Assembly (NCBI RefSeq): GCF_021213805.1
Contig: NZ_JAJQJI010000006.1
Coordinates: 1 to 64,000, forward strand
DNA length: 64,000 bases
Direction: 5' to 3'
From: Mycobacterium sp. MYCO198283
Lineage (GTDB): Bacteria; Actinomycetota; Actinomycetes; Mycobacteriales; Mycobacteriaceae
Position 1 is the stretch's first letter; each line of letters opens with the position of its first letter. Under the pieces are notes generated by a model that was not told where the DNA came from, did no database searches, and saw nothing but the letters and a program-made list of their open reading frames with translations. The translations under genes were made by a program, and so were the position numbers. This document shows positions 1-8,312 of this stretch, piece by piece.

Positions 1-73
1 GAACCCGGAAGCTAAGCCTGCCAGCGCCGATGATACTGCCCACCCGGGCGGAAAAGTAGGACACCGCCGAACA
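1..73 (+). rRNA. rrf: 5S ribosomal RNA, 3' part (end of an rRNA operon)
   Basis: The first 73 bases match the 3' two thirds of mycobacterial 5S rRNA, including the GAACCCGGAAGCTAAGCC block and the closing AAGTAGGACACCGCCG segment. The 5' part lies outside the window. The 3' end is set by homology and by the terminator that begins 9 bases later. Because the genes that follow are those found after tyrS in M. tuberculosis, this is probably the end of rrnB, the second rRNA operon of rapid growers (inference from gene order). Confidence 0.95.
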
Positions 74-81
74 CACATCGG

Positions 82-114
82 AAATTGCCCCCCACGCACG
101 TGGGGGGCAATTTT
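82..114 (+). terminator. Intrinsic terminator of the rRNA operon
   Basis: A perfect 14-bp stem (82-95 pairing with 100-113) closes on a 4-base loop. The core is six C paired with six G, flanked by A/T pairs, so the right arm ends in TTTT. It directly follows 5S rRNA and is a textbook rho-independent terminator. Confidence 0.9.
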
Positions 115-146
115 CGTGTTCGGTCCTTTTCACCGCGGTCGAATGC

Positions 147-1436
147 TCAGCCCGACAATGCCGAGACGATCGGTCGGATGACAATTCCGATGGTCAGCAT
201 CGCCTGCACGGCGACGAGAAGACAAAGCGGCCAGCGCCGTGTCACGGTGCCGGCCGACAGTGCGTCGCACACGGCGAAGACGGCGAGAGCGGCGATGGGG
301 AGTTCGAAGTATTTCTGGTAGAGCTGGCCGCCGGCGCTCAGCACCACCGCAAGGGCACACAGGCCAGTCGTCGCGACGACCGCGCAGGGCGGCGACAGCT
401 GGGCGGCGAGCCGGCACGTCACATAAGCACCCGTCCCGGCGAGCGCGACCAGTACGAGCGAGCGGCCGCCCACCGCCGGGCCGTGCGCCACCAGACCCCA
501 GATCAGGCCGCCACGTCGGGTGTCGTCCGGCGAGACCGTTGCCGTGCTGGAGAAGATCAGCGCGGGAAGCACCGCCAGGCCCACGGCGGCGACGGCGACG
601 ACGCGCGGCACGGACCTGCGCTGCTCGACGCACAGCAGCACCGGCGTCAAGAACATCGCGGCCACGGCGAAGCAGTAGGACAGCGAGACCCAGCTGCGGG
701 TCGCGGCGTTGATCTCGTGGAAGAACGGCGGCACGAAGCCGTGCCACAGCACCACCAGCGCGGTGAGCACCAGAAGTGGCGGTACCGCGACGCGACAGCC
801 GATGGCTGCCAGCTGTGCCTGCGGCCGGTGCCGGTTCGCGAGGAGCACCGCGGCCATGGCCGGCACCACCGCCCATACGTAGGTCTGCCGGGTCGCCACG
901 GCCGCGGCGAGCAGCATTCCGACGACCAGCTGGGCGGTGCGCCCATCGGGTCGGCGCAGCACAACGGCGAGCGCCCCGAATCCGAACAGCAGCGCCGCCG
1001 CGTCGTTGAGCATCCACAGCGCCGACTCCCAGAAGTACGGCGACAGCAGCAGCGGCAACACCGCCAGCGCCCGGCACCAGCCGCGCGCCACCGTGCCGGC
1101 GAACCACACGACGACGGCGGCGAGCACCGCGGCGAACGTGCCGCCGGTCACTTCGGTGCCGGCCTGGCCGAGCCCCAGTGATTCGGACAACGCCGCGGTC
1201 ACCAGGTGGTAGAGCGGTGCGGTGGCCGTCTGTACGTGGACCACGTCGATCGCCGGAAAGGCTTCGCGCATCGCACGAACAGTGACCCAGTGAAAATCCC
1301 GCTGATCATTCCCGCCGGCTGTCGCGATAATCGCATTGGCAGCGACGATGCCGACGGAAACCAAGACGGCACCTCCGCTCAGCAGTGGTGCTCCGATGCT
1401 CCCAGCAAAGGTTCGTTGTGTTGCTGCGTCGACCAT
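147..1436 (-). CDS. Polytopic membrane protein, GT-C glycosyltransferase-like (weak ALG10/DIE2 resemblance)
   Basis: A 429-residue hydrophobic protein with about ten predicted membrane segments. The first helix (about residues 18-40) is followed by an extracytoplasmic loop with D44, D47 and H49 (sequence DQRDFHW), and then by a TATAPLYHL segment. An acidic/His pair after the first helix followed by an aromatic-rich stretch is typical of GT-C enzymes, which use polyprenyl-phosphate sugars. The order recalls the eukaryotic ALG10 glucosyltransferase, but this is by eye and the substrate is unknown. It faces the rRNA terminator and is divergent from the TPR gene. It has no counterpart in the M. 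tuberculosis Rv1689-Rv1691 interval, so it may be lineage-specific. The ATG start at 1436 gives the longest sensible N-terminus. Confidence 0.7.
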   Translation of the reverse strand: MVDAATQRTFAGSIGAPLLSGGAVLVSVGIVAANAIIATAGGNDQRDFHWVTVRAMREAFPAIDVVHVQTATAPLYHLVTAALSESLGLGQAGTEVTGGTFAAVLAAVVVWFAGTVARGWCRALAVLPLLLSPYFWESALWMLNDAAALLFGFGALAVVLRRPDGRTAQLVVGMLLAAAVATRQTYVWAVVPAMAAVLLANRHRPQAQLAAIGCRVAVPPLLVLTALVVLWHGFVPPFFHEINAATRSWVSLSYCFAVAAMFLTPVLLCVEQRRSVPRVVAVAAVGLAVLPALIFSSTATVSPDDTRRGGLIWGLVAHGPAVGGRSLVLVALAGTGAYVTCRLAAQLSPPCAVVATTGLCALAVVLSAGGQLYQKYFELPIAALAVFAVCDALSAGTVTRRWPLCLLVAVQAMLTIGIVIRPIVSALSG

Positions 1437-1456
1437 TCGCCGTGTCTACCACATCG

Positions 1457-1491
1457 CCCGTCGGCGGCCTTCGCAATTCGTTGCCGACGGG
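1457..1491. promoter_or_regulatory. Inverted repeat in a divergent promoter region
   Basis: CCCGTCGGC (1457-1465) and GCCGACGGG (1483-1491) are perfect 9-bp arms 17 bases apart, between the leftward membrane-protein gene and the rightward TPR gene. A TACATT hexamer (1502-1507), a plausible mycobacterial -10, lies just beyond the right arm. TTGCCG (1481-1486) is a possible -35, but the spacer is only 15 bp. Operator or transcript hairpin are both possible; I cannot identify a regulator. Confidence 0.35.
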
Positions 1492-1566
1492 ACCGGTGGG
1501 ATACATTGGGCGGGGCCGCACCTCGGCGGAGCCCGGCTCCCCACATCCGCTACGGAGAATCATCGA

Positions 1567-2328
1567 GTGAGTCAGGACAATCGGCGCGGTGGTGTCCGTC
1601 ATTCGTCCGGACCCGGCCGCGCCCGTCCCGCCCAGCCCCGGGGCGCCGCGCCGCGCAGCGACGCACGCCCCGACGAGCCGCCGCTGCCGGCCGACGTCGA
1701 CGCGCGCCAGCTGTCGCCGGACGTGCGCCGTGAGCTCACCACCCTGGACAAGGTGAACGCCGACATCGTTGCGCGGCATCTCGTGGCGGCCGGCGCGCTG
1801 ATCGACGAGGACCCCGAAGCTGCCCTGGCGCACGCCCGCGCGGCCCGCGGCCGTTCCGGTCGGATTGCGGCGGTCCGCGAGGCGGTTGGCATCGCCGCCT
1901 ACCGCTGCGGCGACTGGCAGCAGGCGCTCGCGGAGTTGCGCGCTGCCCGCCGGATGGGCAGCAAATCGGTGCTGCTTCCGCTGATCGCCGACTGCGAGCG
2001 CGGCATCGGCCGCCCCGAGCGGGCGCTGGAGCTCACCCGCGGCCCGGACGCCGCCGAGCTGACCGGCGACGACGCCGATGAGCTGCGGATCGTGGCGGCA
2101 GGCGCCCGCATGGACCTCGGTCAGCTCGAACAGGCGCTCGCCGTGCTGTCACCTCCGCCGGATCCGCAGCGCACGGGTTCGACCGCCGCGCGCCTCACCT
2201 ACGCCTACGCCGACACCCTGCTCGCCCTCGGCCGGCGCGACGAAGCGCTGCAATGGTTCCTCAAGGCGGCGGCCGCCGACGTCGACGGCGTCACCGACGC
2301 CGAGGACCGGGTCGCCGAGCTCGCCTGA
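1567..2328 (+). CDS. TPR-repeat protein (Rv1691-like)
   Basis: A 253-residue protein. The first 40 or so residues are basic and rich in Arg/Pro. The rest is a helical alpha-solenoid with alternating A/L/R helices, such as ALAHARAARGRSG and QQALAELRAARRMG, typical of tetratricopeptide repeats that mediate protein contacts. GTG 1567 is chosen because GGAG (1554-1557) lies 9 bases upstream; the frame stays open further 5' but without a ribosome site. The stop overlaps the phosphatase ATG (TGATG), so the two are translationally coupled. The order TPR, HAD phosphatase, small protein, tlyA reproduces Rv1691-Rv1694. The binding partner is unknown. Confidence 0.85.
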   Translation: MSQDNRRGGVRHSSGPGRARPAQPRGAAPRSDARPDEPPLPADVDARQLSPDVRRELTTLDKVNADIVARHLVAAGALIDEDPEAALAHARAARGRSGRIAAVREAVGIAAYRCGDWQQALAELRAARRMGSKSVLLPLIADCERGIGRPERALELTRGPDAAELTGDDADELRIVAAGARMDLGQLEQALAVLSPPPDPQRTGSTAARLTYAYADTLLALGRRDEALQWFLKAAAADVDGVTDAEDRVAELA

Positions 2329-3320
2329 TGCCGACCCTCGCCCAGCAGCACGACTGTCTGCTCCTCGACCTCGACGGCACCGTCTACCGGGGCGCCGAGC
2401 CCACCGCCGGGGCCCGCGAGACGTTGGACGCGCTCGCCGGACCCCGCGTCCTGTTCGTCACCAACAACGCTTCCCGCACCGCTCTGCAGGTGGCCGCCCA
2501 TCTGCGCGAGCTCGGGTTCACCGCGTCCGGCGACGACGTGGTGACCAGCGCGCAGGCCGCCGCGGCGCTGTTGGCCGAACAGTTGCCCGCTGGTGCCCGG
2601 GTGCTCGTCGTCGGCACCGACGCGCTCGCCGGCGAGATCGAGGGCGTCGGCCTGCTGCCGGTACGCCGGCACGACGAGCAACCGGTCGCGGTGGTGCAGG
2701 GACATTCCCCGGACACCGCGTGGTGGAACCTCGCCGAGGCGGCGCTGGCCATCGGCGACGGCGCGCTGTGGATGGCCGCCAACGTCGACGTCACCCTGCC
2801 GACCGAGCGAGGTCTGCTACCGGGCAACGGCGCGATGGTCGCGGCCCTGCGCGCGGCGACCGGCCGGGCTCCGCAGATCGCCGGCAAACCCGCGCCGGCG
2901 CTGTTGACCAACGCCGCCGCCCGGGTCGGCGCCACGTCACCGCTGGTGGTCGGCGATCGGCTCGACACCGACCTCGCCGGTGCCTGCGCCGCCGGCCTGC
3001 CGAGCCTGATGGTGCTCACCGGTGTGAGCACTGCTGCCGAGACCGTGTGGGCAGCGCCCGACGAACGCCCGACCTATCTCGCGGCGGACCTGCGCGGACT
3101 CAACGAGGAGGCGGCTGCGGTGCGCGTCGGCCCGAACGACCAGTACTCGGTCACCGTCGACGGGGACACCGTGACGCTCACGACGATCGCCGGGGAGGAT
3201 CCGATGGCGGCGCTGCGGGCGCTGGCCCACGCGGTCTGGTCGTCCGGACTCGAGCGCGGACGTATCGTCGCCGCCGACGACCGCGCCCAGCAGGCCCTCG
3301 TCGCCGTCGGGCTGGCGTGA
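2328..3320 (+). CDS. HAD-IIA phosphatase, glycerol-3-phosphate phosphatase (Rv1692-like)
   Basis: A 330-residue haloacid dehalogenase-type phosphatase. HAD motif I is D14-L-D16-G-T, motif II lies in FVTNNAS, motif III is the Lys of IAGKPAPAL and motif IV is GDRLDTDL. All catalytic residues are present. The M. tuberculosis orthologue Rv1692 dephosphorylates glycerol-3-phosphate in recycling of phospholipid head groups. The last 60 or so residues form a separate small domain, matching the degenerate GNAT-like tail described for this family. The start is fixed by the TGATG overlap with the TPR gene. The enzyme is cytosolic. Confidence 0.9.
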   Translation: MPTLAQQHDCLLLDLDGTVYRGAEPTAGARETLDALAGPRVLFVTNNASRTALQVAAHLRELGFTASGDDVVTSAQAAAALLAEQLPAGARVLVVGTDALAGEIEGVGLLPVRRHDEQPVAVVQGHSPDTAWWNLAEAALAIGDGALWMAANVDVTLPTERGLLPGNGAMVAALRAATGRAPQIAGKPAPALLTNAAARVGATSPLVVGDRLDTDLAGACAAGLPSLMVLTGVSTAAETVWAAPDERPTYLAADLRGLNEEAAAVRVGPNDQYSVTVDGDTVTLTTIAGEDPMAALRALAHAVWSSGLERGRIVAADDRAQQALVAVGLA

Positions 3321-3347
3321 CCGCCATCGGTTAGCGTGGCAGACATC

Positions 3348-3518
3348 ATGACCGGGGATCCCGAACGCATCCGTGCCGACATCGCCGCCCAGCTCGCCGA
3401 GCTGCCCGACGTGTCCGCCGCCGACGGCGCCGCGGTGGACCTCGACGACCTGGCCACCCGCCTCGAGCGGGCGCACGACACGCTGGTCGCGGCCCTGGAA
3501 TCGGTGGCGAAGGGCTGA
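3348..3518 (+). CDS. Small conserved protein (Rv1693-like)
   Basis: A 56-residue acidic, helical protein without signal peptide or membrane segment, wedged between the phosphatase and tlyA, where M. tuberculosis has Rv1693. The likely start is ATG 3348; GTG 3336 in the same frame would add four residues. No clear Shine-Dalgarno sequence precedes either. TAGCGT (3332-3337) could be a -10, so the gene may have its own very short-leader transcript. The function is unknown. Confidence 0.75.
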   Translation: MTGDPERIRADIAAQLAELPDVSAADGAAVDLDDLATRLERAHDTLVAALESVAKG

Positions 3519-3524
3519 TGCGCG

Positions 3525-4337
3525 GTGGCTCGTCGCGCACGGGTTGACGCCGAGCTCGTGAGGCGGGGCCTGGCCCGCTCGCGGCAGCAGGCGGCCGAGC
3601 TGATCGGCGCCGGTCTGGTCACCATCGACGGTATCCGGGCGGTCAAGCCCGCGACGGCGGTGTCGACGACCGCGTCACTCACCGTCGCCGATGCCGGGGA
3701 GCACCGCTGGGTGTCCCGCGGCGCGCACAAGCTGCTCGGCGCGCTCGACGCCTTCGGCGACGTCGCGGTGAGCGGTCGCCGCTGGCTGGACGCCGGCGCC
3801 TCGACCGGCGGCTTCACCGAGGTGCTGCTGTCGCGCGGCGCCCGCCAGGTGGTGGCCGTCGACGTCGGCTACGGGCAACTGGCCTGGCGGCTCCGCTCCG
3901 ACGCCCGGGTCGCGGTGATGGAGCGAACGAACGTCCGGGAGCTGACGGCGGACCGCATCGGCGGGCCCGTCGACGGCGTGGTCGCCGACCTGTCCTTCAT
4001 CTCCCTGGCGACGGTGCTGCCGGCGCTGGTGACCTGCGTGTCACCCGACGCCGATATCGTTCCCATGGTGAAGCCGCAATTCGAGGTGGGCCGCGAGCTG
4101 GTCGGCGCCGGAGGTGTGGTGTCGGATCCGCGGTCGCGGGCCGACGCCGTCCGCGCCGTCTCGCGGCGGGCGGCCGACCTCGGCTGGCACACCGTGGCGG
4201 TCACGGCGAGCCCGCTGCCCGGCCCGTCGGGCAACGTCGAGTACTTCCTGCGGCTGCGGGCCGACACCGATCGGCCGCTGCGGGACGCCGACCTCGACGA
4301 GGCCATCGACCGCGCCGTGGCCCAGGGGCCGCAGTGA
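3525..4337 (+). CDS. tlyA: TlyA, 16S/23S rRNA 2'-O-methyltransferase
   Basis: A 270-residue protein with an N-terminal S4 RNA-binding domain (about 1-62) and a Rossmann-fold FtsJ/RrmJ-type methyltransferase. The SAM loop is [12 protein letters not shown]. The catalytic tetrad is visible as K69, D155, K183 and E239. In mycobacteria TlyA methylates C1409 of 16S and C1920 of 23S rRNA, and its loss gives capreomycin resistance. The GTG start at 3525 lies 6 bases after the previous stop, and the gene ends overlapping the nadK GTG. Length and order match Rv1694. Confidence 0.95.
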   Translation: MARRARVDAELVRRGLARSRQQAAELIGAGLVTIDGIRAVKPATAVSTTASLTVADAGEHRWVSRGAHKLLGALDAFGDVAVSGRRWLDAGASTGGFTEVLLSRGARQVVAVDVGYGQLAWRLRSDARVAVMERTNVRELTADRIGGPVDGVVADLSFISLATVLPALVTCVSPDADIVPMVKPQFEVGRELVGAGGVVSDPRSRADAVRAVSRRAADLGWHTVAVTASPLPGPSGNVEYFLRLRADTDRPLRDADLDEAIDRAVAQGPQ

Positions 4338-5269
4338 CCGTCGACCGCAAGATCCTGCTGGTCGTGCACACCGGTCGCGACGAGGCCGCAGAGACCGCGC
4401 GCCGCGTGCACAAGACGCTGACCGATCACGGCATCGCGCTGCGGCTGCTCAGCGCCGAGTCCGTGGATCGCAAGGCCGCCCCGCCGGCGACGCATCCGCT
4501 GTGGGGCATGGAGAGCGTCGAGGTCGTCGACCCCACCGGCGAGGCGGCCGTCGGCTGCGAACTGGTGCTGGTGCTCGGCGGTGACGGCACTTTCCTGCGG
4601 GCCGCCGAACTGGCGCGCAACGCCGACATCCCGGTGCTCGGTGTGAACCTCGGCCGCATCGGCTTCCTGGCCGAAGCGGAGGCCGACGCCATCGACGACG
4701 TGCTCGAGCGGATCGTGGCGCGCGATTACCGCGTCGAGGACAGGATGACGCTCGACATCTCCGTGCACGTCGACGGGCGGGTGGTGAGCCACGGCTGGGC
4801 GCTGAACGAGGCGTCGCTCGAGAAGGGGCCGCGGCTCGGTGTGCTCGGGGTGGTCATCGAGATCGACGGCAGGCCGGTGTCGGCGTTCGGCTGCGACGGT
4901 GTGCTCGTGTCGTCCCCGACCGGTTCCACGGCCTACGCGTTCTCGGCCGGGGGACCGGTGCTGTGGCCCGACCTGGAAGCCATCCTGGTGGTGCCCAACA
5001 ACGCGCACGCGCTGTTCGCCCGTCCGATGGTCACCAGCCCGGACGCCTGCATCGCGATCGAGGTGGAGGCGGGCGGGCACGACGCGCTGGTGTTCTGCGA
5101 CGGCCGCCGCGAGATGGTGGTGCCGTCCGGCGGCCGACTGCAGGTGGTGCGATGCGACGTGCCGGTGCGCTGGGTCCGCCTCGACAGCGCACCCTTCACC
5201 GACCGCGTCGTCCGCAAATTCCGGCTGCCGGTGACGGGATGGCGGGGCCCCAAGCGGGCGGGCGACTGA
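4334..5269 (+). CDS. nadK: NAD kinase
   Basis: A 311-residue cytosolic kinase that phosphorylates NAD (ATP or polyphosphate as donor in mycobacteria) to make NADP. The family signature GGDGTFL (G82-G83-D84-G85-T86) is intact, followed by the NLGRIGFL segment, the LNE motif and the glycine-rich [15 protein letters not shown] loop that binds NAD. The GTG start overlaps the tlyA stop (GTGA), and recN begins 1 base after the stop, giving a tlyA-nadK-recN operon as in Rv1694-Rv1696. Confidence 0.95.
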   Translation: MTVDRKILLVVHTGRDEAAETARRVHKTLTDHGIALRLLSAESVDRKAAPPATHPLWGMESVEVVDPTGEAAVGCELVLVLGGDGTFLRAAELARNADIPVLGVNLGRIGFLAEAEADAIDDVLERIVARDYRVEDRMTLDISVHVDGRVVSHGWALNEASLEKGPRLGVLGVVIEIDGRPVSAFGCDGVLVSSPTGSTAYAFSAGGPVLWPDLEAILVVPNNAHALFARPMVTSPDACIAIEVEAGGHDALVFCDGRREMVVPSGGRLQVVRCDVPVRWVRLDSAPFTDRVVRKFRLPVTGWRGPKRAGD

Positions 5270-5270
5270 C

Positions 5271-7016
5271 GTGCTCTCCGAGATCCGCATCGAATCACTC
5301 GGCGCGATCACCGCGGCGACGGCCGAGTTCGGTCGCGGTTTCACGGTGCTGACCGGCGAGACCGGCACCGGCAAGACCATGGTGGTGACGGGCCTGCACC
5401 TGCTGGGCGGCGCCCGCGCCGACGCCACCAGGGTGCGCTCGGGCGCCGACCGAGCGGTCGTGGAGGGTCGGTTCACCACGGCCGAGCTGGGCGCGGCCGC
5501 CGAAGCCGCCGTGTCGGAGCTCCTCGAGTCGTGCGGCGCGGTGCGGGACGACGACGGCAGCGTGATCGCCGCGCGGTCGGTCAGCCGCGACGGCCCGTCG
5601 CGGGCCTACCTCGGCGGTCGCAGCGTGCCGGCGCGCTCGCTGTCGGCGTTCACCGCCGAATTGTTGACCTTGCACGGACAGAACGACCAGCTGCGCCTCA
5701 TGCGACCCGACGAGCAGCGGGCCGCGCTGGACCGGTACGCCGGCGCCGCCTCGAAGCTCGAGCGCTACCGCACGGCCCGCCAGGCGTGGCTGCAGGCCCG
5801 GCGCGACCTCGCCGAACGCACCGTCCGCGCCCGTGAACTGGCGCAGGAGGCCGACAACCTGAAGTTCGCGTTGGACGAGATCAGTGCCGTCGACCCGCTG
5901 CCGGGCGAGGACGAGGCGCTGGTGGCCGAGATCCGCCGACTGTCGGAGCTCGACGCGCTGCGCGAGGCCGCTCAGCATGCGCGGGCGGCCCTGGTCGGCG
6001 TCGACGACGGCGACGAGGGTGCTGCCACCATGCGGCTCGGGGCGGCGCTGCAGCTGCTGCAGAGCAGCGACGACGCCGCCCTGTCCGCGCTGGCGACCCA
6101 GCTCGACGAGGCACTGACATCGGTGTCCGACGTGGCCACCGAGCTCACCGGGTTCCTGGCGGAGCTGCCCGGTGACGCGAGCGCGCTGGAGACCAAGCTT
6201 GCTCGGCAAGGCCAGCTGCGGGCGCTGACCCGCAAGTACGCCGCCGACGTCGACGGGGTGCTGCGGTGGGCTTCGCAGGCCCGCGACCGGCTGCTGACGC
6301 TCGACGTCTCGGAGGAGGCGCTGGCCGGGCTCGATCGGCAGGTCGCCGAACTCGGCCGCGAGGTCGCCGCGGCCGCGACGGAACTGACGAAGGTTCGCAC
6401 CCGCGCCGCCAAGGGGCTCGCGAAGGCGGTCACCGCGGAGTTGGCCGGCCTCGCGATGACGGACGCCGCATTCACCGTTTCGGTGGCGCCGCAGCCGGCC
6501 CGCCCCGACGACGCCGCCGCGCTGCCCTTGGCGTCCGAACAATTGGTGCACGCCGGTCCGGATGGCGCCGACGTCGTGGAGTTCGGCTTCGCCGCACACC
6601 GCGGCACCGATGTGTTGCCGCTGCACAAGAGCGCGTCCGGCGGTGAGCTCAGCCGGGTGATGTTGGCGCTCGAGGTGGTGCTGGCCGCGTCGGACGAGGG
6701 CACGACGATGGTGTTCGACGAGGTCGACGCGGGCGTCGGTGGGCGCGCAGCGGTGCAGATCGGTCGCCGGTTGGCGCGTCTGGCGCGCACCCACCAGGTC
6801 ATCGTCGTCACCCACCTGCCGCAGGTCGCGGCGTTCGCCGACGTGCACCTGGTGGTGGAGAGTTCCGGCCGGACGAGCGTGGTCCGCCGACTCGACGACG
6901 ACGACCGTGTGGCGGAACTCGCGCGGATGCTGGCGGGTCTCGGCGACACCGACAGCGGCCGGGCCCACGCCCGCGAATTGCTCGCGGCCGCCGCGGCGGA
7001 CCGCTCCGAGAGCTGA
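5271..7016 (+). CDS. recN: DNA repair protein RecN
   Basis: A 581-residue SMC-like ATPase that acts at DNA double-strand breaks. The Walker A sequence GETGTGKT (K35) is near the N-terminus. A long charged coiled-coil region occupies the middle (about 150-400). The ABC-type signature SGGELSRVMLALE is followed by Walker B TMVFDEVDAGVGG and the switch HLPQVAAFAD. The GTG start at 5271 follows the nadK stop directly. The length is normal and all motifs are intact. Confidence 0.95.
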   Translation: MLSEIRIESLGAITAATAEFGRGFTVLTGETGTGKTMVVTGLHLLGGARADATRVRSGADRAVVEGRFTTAELGAAAEAAVSELLESCGAVRDDDGSVIAARSVSRDGPSRAYLGGRSVPARSLSAFTAELLTLHGQNDQLRLMRPDEQRAALDRYAGAASKLERYRTARQAWLQARRDLAERTVRARELAQEADNLKFALDEISAVDPLPGEDEALVAEIRRLSELDALREAAQHARAALVGVDDGDEGAATMRLGAALQLLQSSDDAALSALATQLDEALTSVSDVATELTGFLAELPGDASALETKLARQGQLRALTRKYAADVDGVLRWASQARDRLLTLDVSEEALAGLDRQVAELGREVAAAATELTKVRTRAAKGLAKAVTAELAGLAMTDAAFTVSVAPQPARPDDAAALPLASEQLVHAGPDGADVVEFGFAAHRGTDVLPLHKSASGGELSRVMLALEVVLAASDEGTTMVFDEVDAGVGGRAAVQIGRRLARLARTHQVIVVTHLPQVAAFADVHLVVESSGRTSVVRRLDDDDRVAELARMLAGLGDTDSGRAHARELLAAAAADRSES

Positions 7017-7106
7017 CGAGCCGGCTGTTGCAGCTGTGACTGTTGTGGCACGTGTTACGGCGCGCCTCCCGCGCGTCGTCGCGATTCGACGCAAAAATCC
7101 CCTTCC

Positions 7107-8291
7107 ATGAAGATGTCAGCGCTGCTGTCCCGCAATACCAGCTCGCGACCCGGCCTCACCGGCACCGCCCGCGTCGACCGCGACATCGAACGGCTGCTCC
7201 GGCGGGTCGGCCCCGGTGACATCGCGGTGCTGGACATCCTCGACCTCGACCGGGTGACGGCCGACGTGCTGGTCGACTCCGGGGTCGCCGCCGTGGTCAA
7301 CGCGTCACCGTCGATCTCGGGCCGGTACCCGAACCTCGGCCCGGAGGTGCTGGTCGCCAACGGGATCGCGCTGATCGACGACACCGGAGCCGAGACCTTC
7401 AAGAAGGTCAAGGACGGCGCGCGGATCCGCCTGCACAACGGCGGCGTGTACTCCGGTGACCGGCGACTGGTCCACGGCGTCGAACGCAGCGACGCCGACA
7501 TCGCCGAGCTGATGCACGAGGCGAAGAGTGGGCTGGTGGCGCACCTCGAGGCGTTTGCCGGCAACACCATCGAGTTCATCCGCAGCGAGAGCCCGCTTTT
7601 GGTCGACGGCATCGGCATCCCGGACGTCGACGTCGACCTCAACCGGCGCCACGTCCTCGTGGTCGCCGACGAGCCCCGCGCCGAGGACGACCTGCGCAGC
7701 CTCAAGCCGTTCATCAAGGAATACCAGCCGGTGCTCATCGGAGCAGGCACCGGCGCGGACATCCTGCGCAAACACGGCTATCGCCCGCAGCTCATCGTCG
7801 GCGACCCCGAGCAGCTGAGCACCGAGGTGCTCAAATCCGGCGCGCAGGTGGTGCTGCCCGCCGACGCCGACGGCCACGCGCCGGGGCTGGAGCGCATCCA
7901 GGACCTCGGGGTGGGAGCGATGACGTTCCCGGCCGCCGGCTCCGCCGCCGACCTGGCGCTGCTGCTCGCCGACCACCACGGCGCGGCGCTCATCGTCACC
8001 GCCGGCCAGACCGCCACCCTCGAAGAGTTCTTCGACCGCGGCCGGCAGGCGAGCCTGCCGTCGACCTTCCTCACGCGCCTCAAGGTGGGCGAGAAGCTCG
8101 TCGACGCCAAGGCGGTGGCCACGCTGTACCACAGCCGGATCTCCGGCGGCGCGATCGCGCTGCTGGTGCTCGCCATGCTGATCGCCGTCATCGCAGCGCT
8201 GTGGGTGTCGGAGACCGACCACGCCGTCCTCGCCTGGCTGAGCACCTATTGGACCCGCATCTCGGTGTGGGTGCAGGGTCTGGTCACCTGA
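7107..8291 (+). CDS. steA: SteA, cytokinesis-associated protein (Rv1697-like)
   Basis: A 394-residue protein with a large cytosolic region and a single C-terminal membrane helix (about 345-367, GGAIALLVLAMLIAVIAALWV minus its ends). The orthologue in Corynebacterium glutamicum forms a division-site complex with SteB that influences peptidoglycan hydrolase activity. The N-terminal part resembles thiamine-pyrophosphokinase-type folds, but I see no clear catalytic motif. ATG 7107 is used; ATG 7113 is an equal alternative because neither has a good ribosome site. It is followed 21 bases later by steB. Confidence 0.9.
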   Translation: MKMSALLSRNTSSRPGLTGTARVDRDIERLLRRVGPGDIAVLDILDLDRVTADVLVDSGVAAVVNASPSISGRYPNLGPEVLVANGIALIDDTGAETFKKVKDGARIRLHNGGVYSGDRRLVHGVERSDADIAELMHEAKSGLVAHLEAFAGNTIEFIRSESPLLVDGIGIPDVDVDLNRRHVLVVADEPRAEDDLRSLKPFIKEYQPVLIGAGTGADILRKHGYRPQLIVGDPEQLSTEVLKSGAQVVLPADADGHAPGLERIQDLGVGAMTFPAAGSAADLALLLADHHGAALIVTAGQTATLEEFFDRGRQASLPSTFLTRLKVGEKLVDAKAVATLYHSRISGGAIALLVLAMLIAVIAALWVSETDHAVLAWLSTYWTRISVWVQGLVT

Positions 8292-8312
8292 CCGGCGGAG
8301 GGACGACAACCC

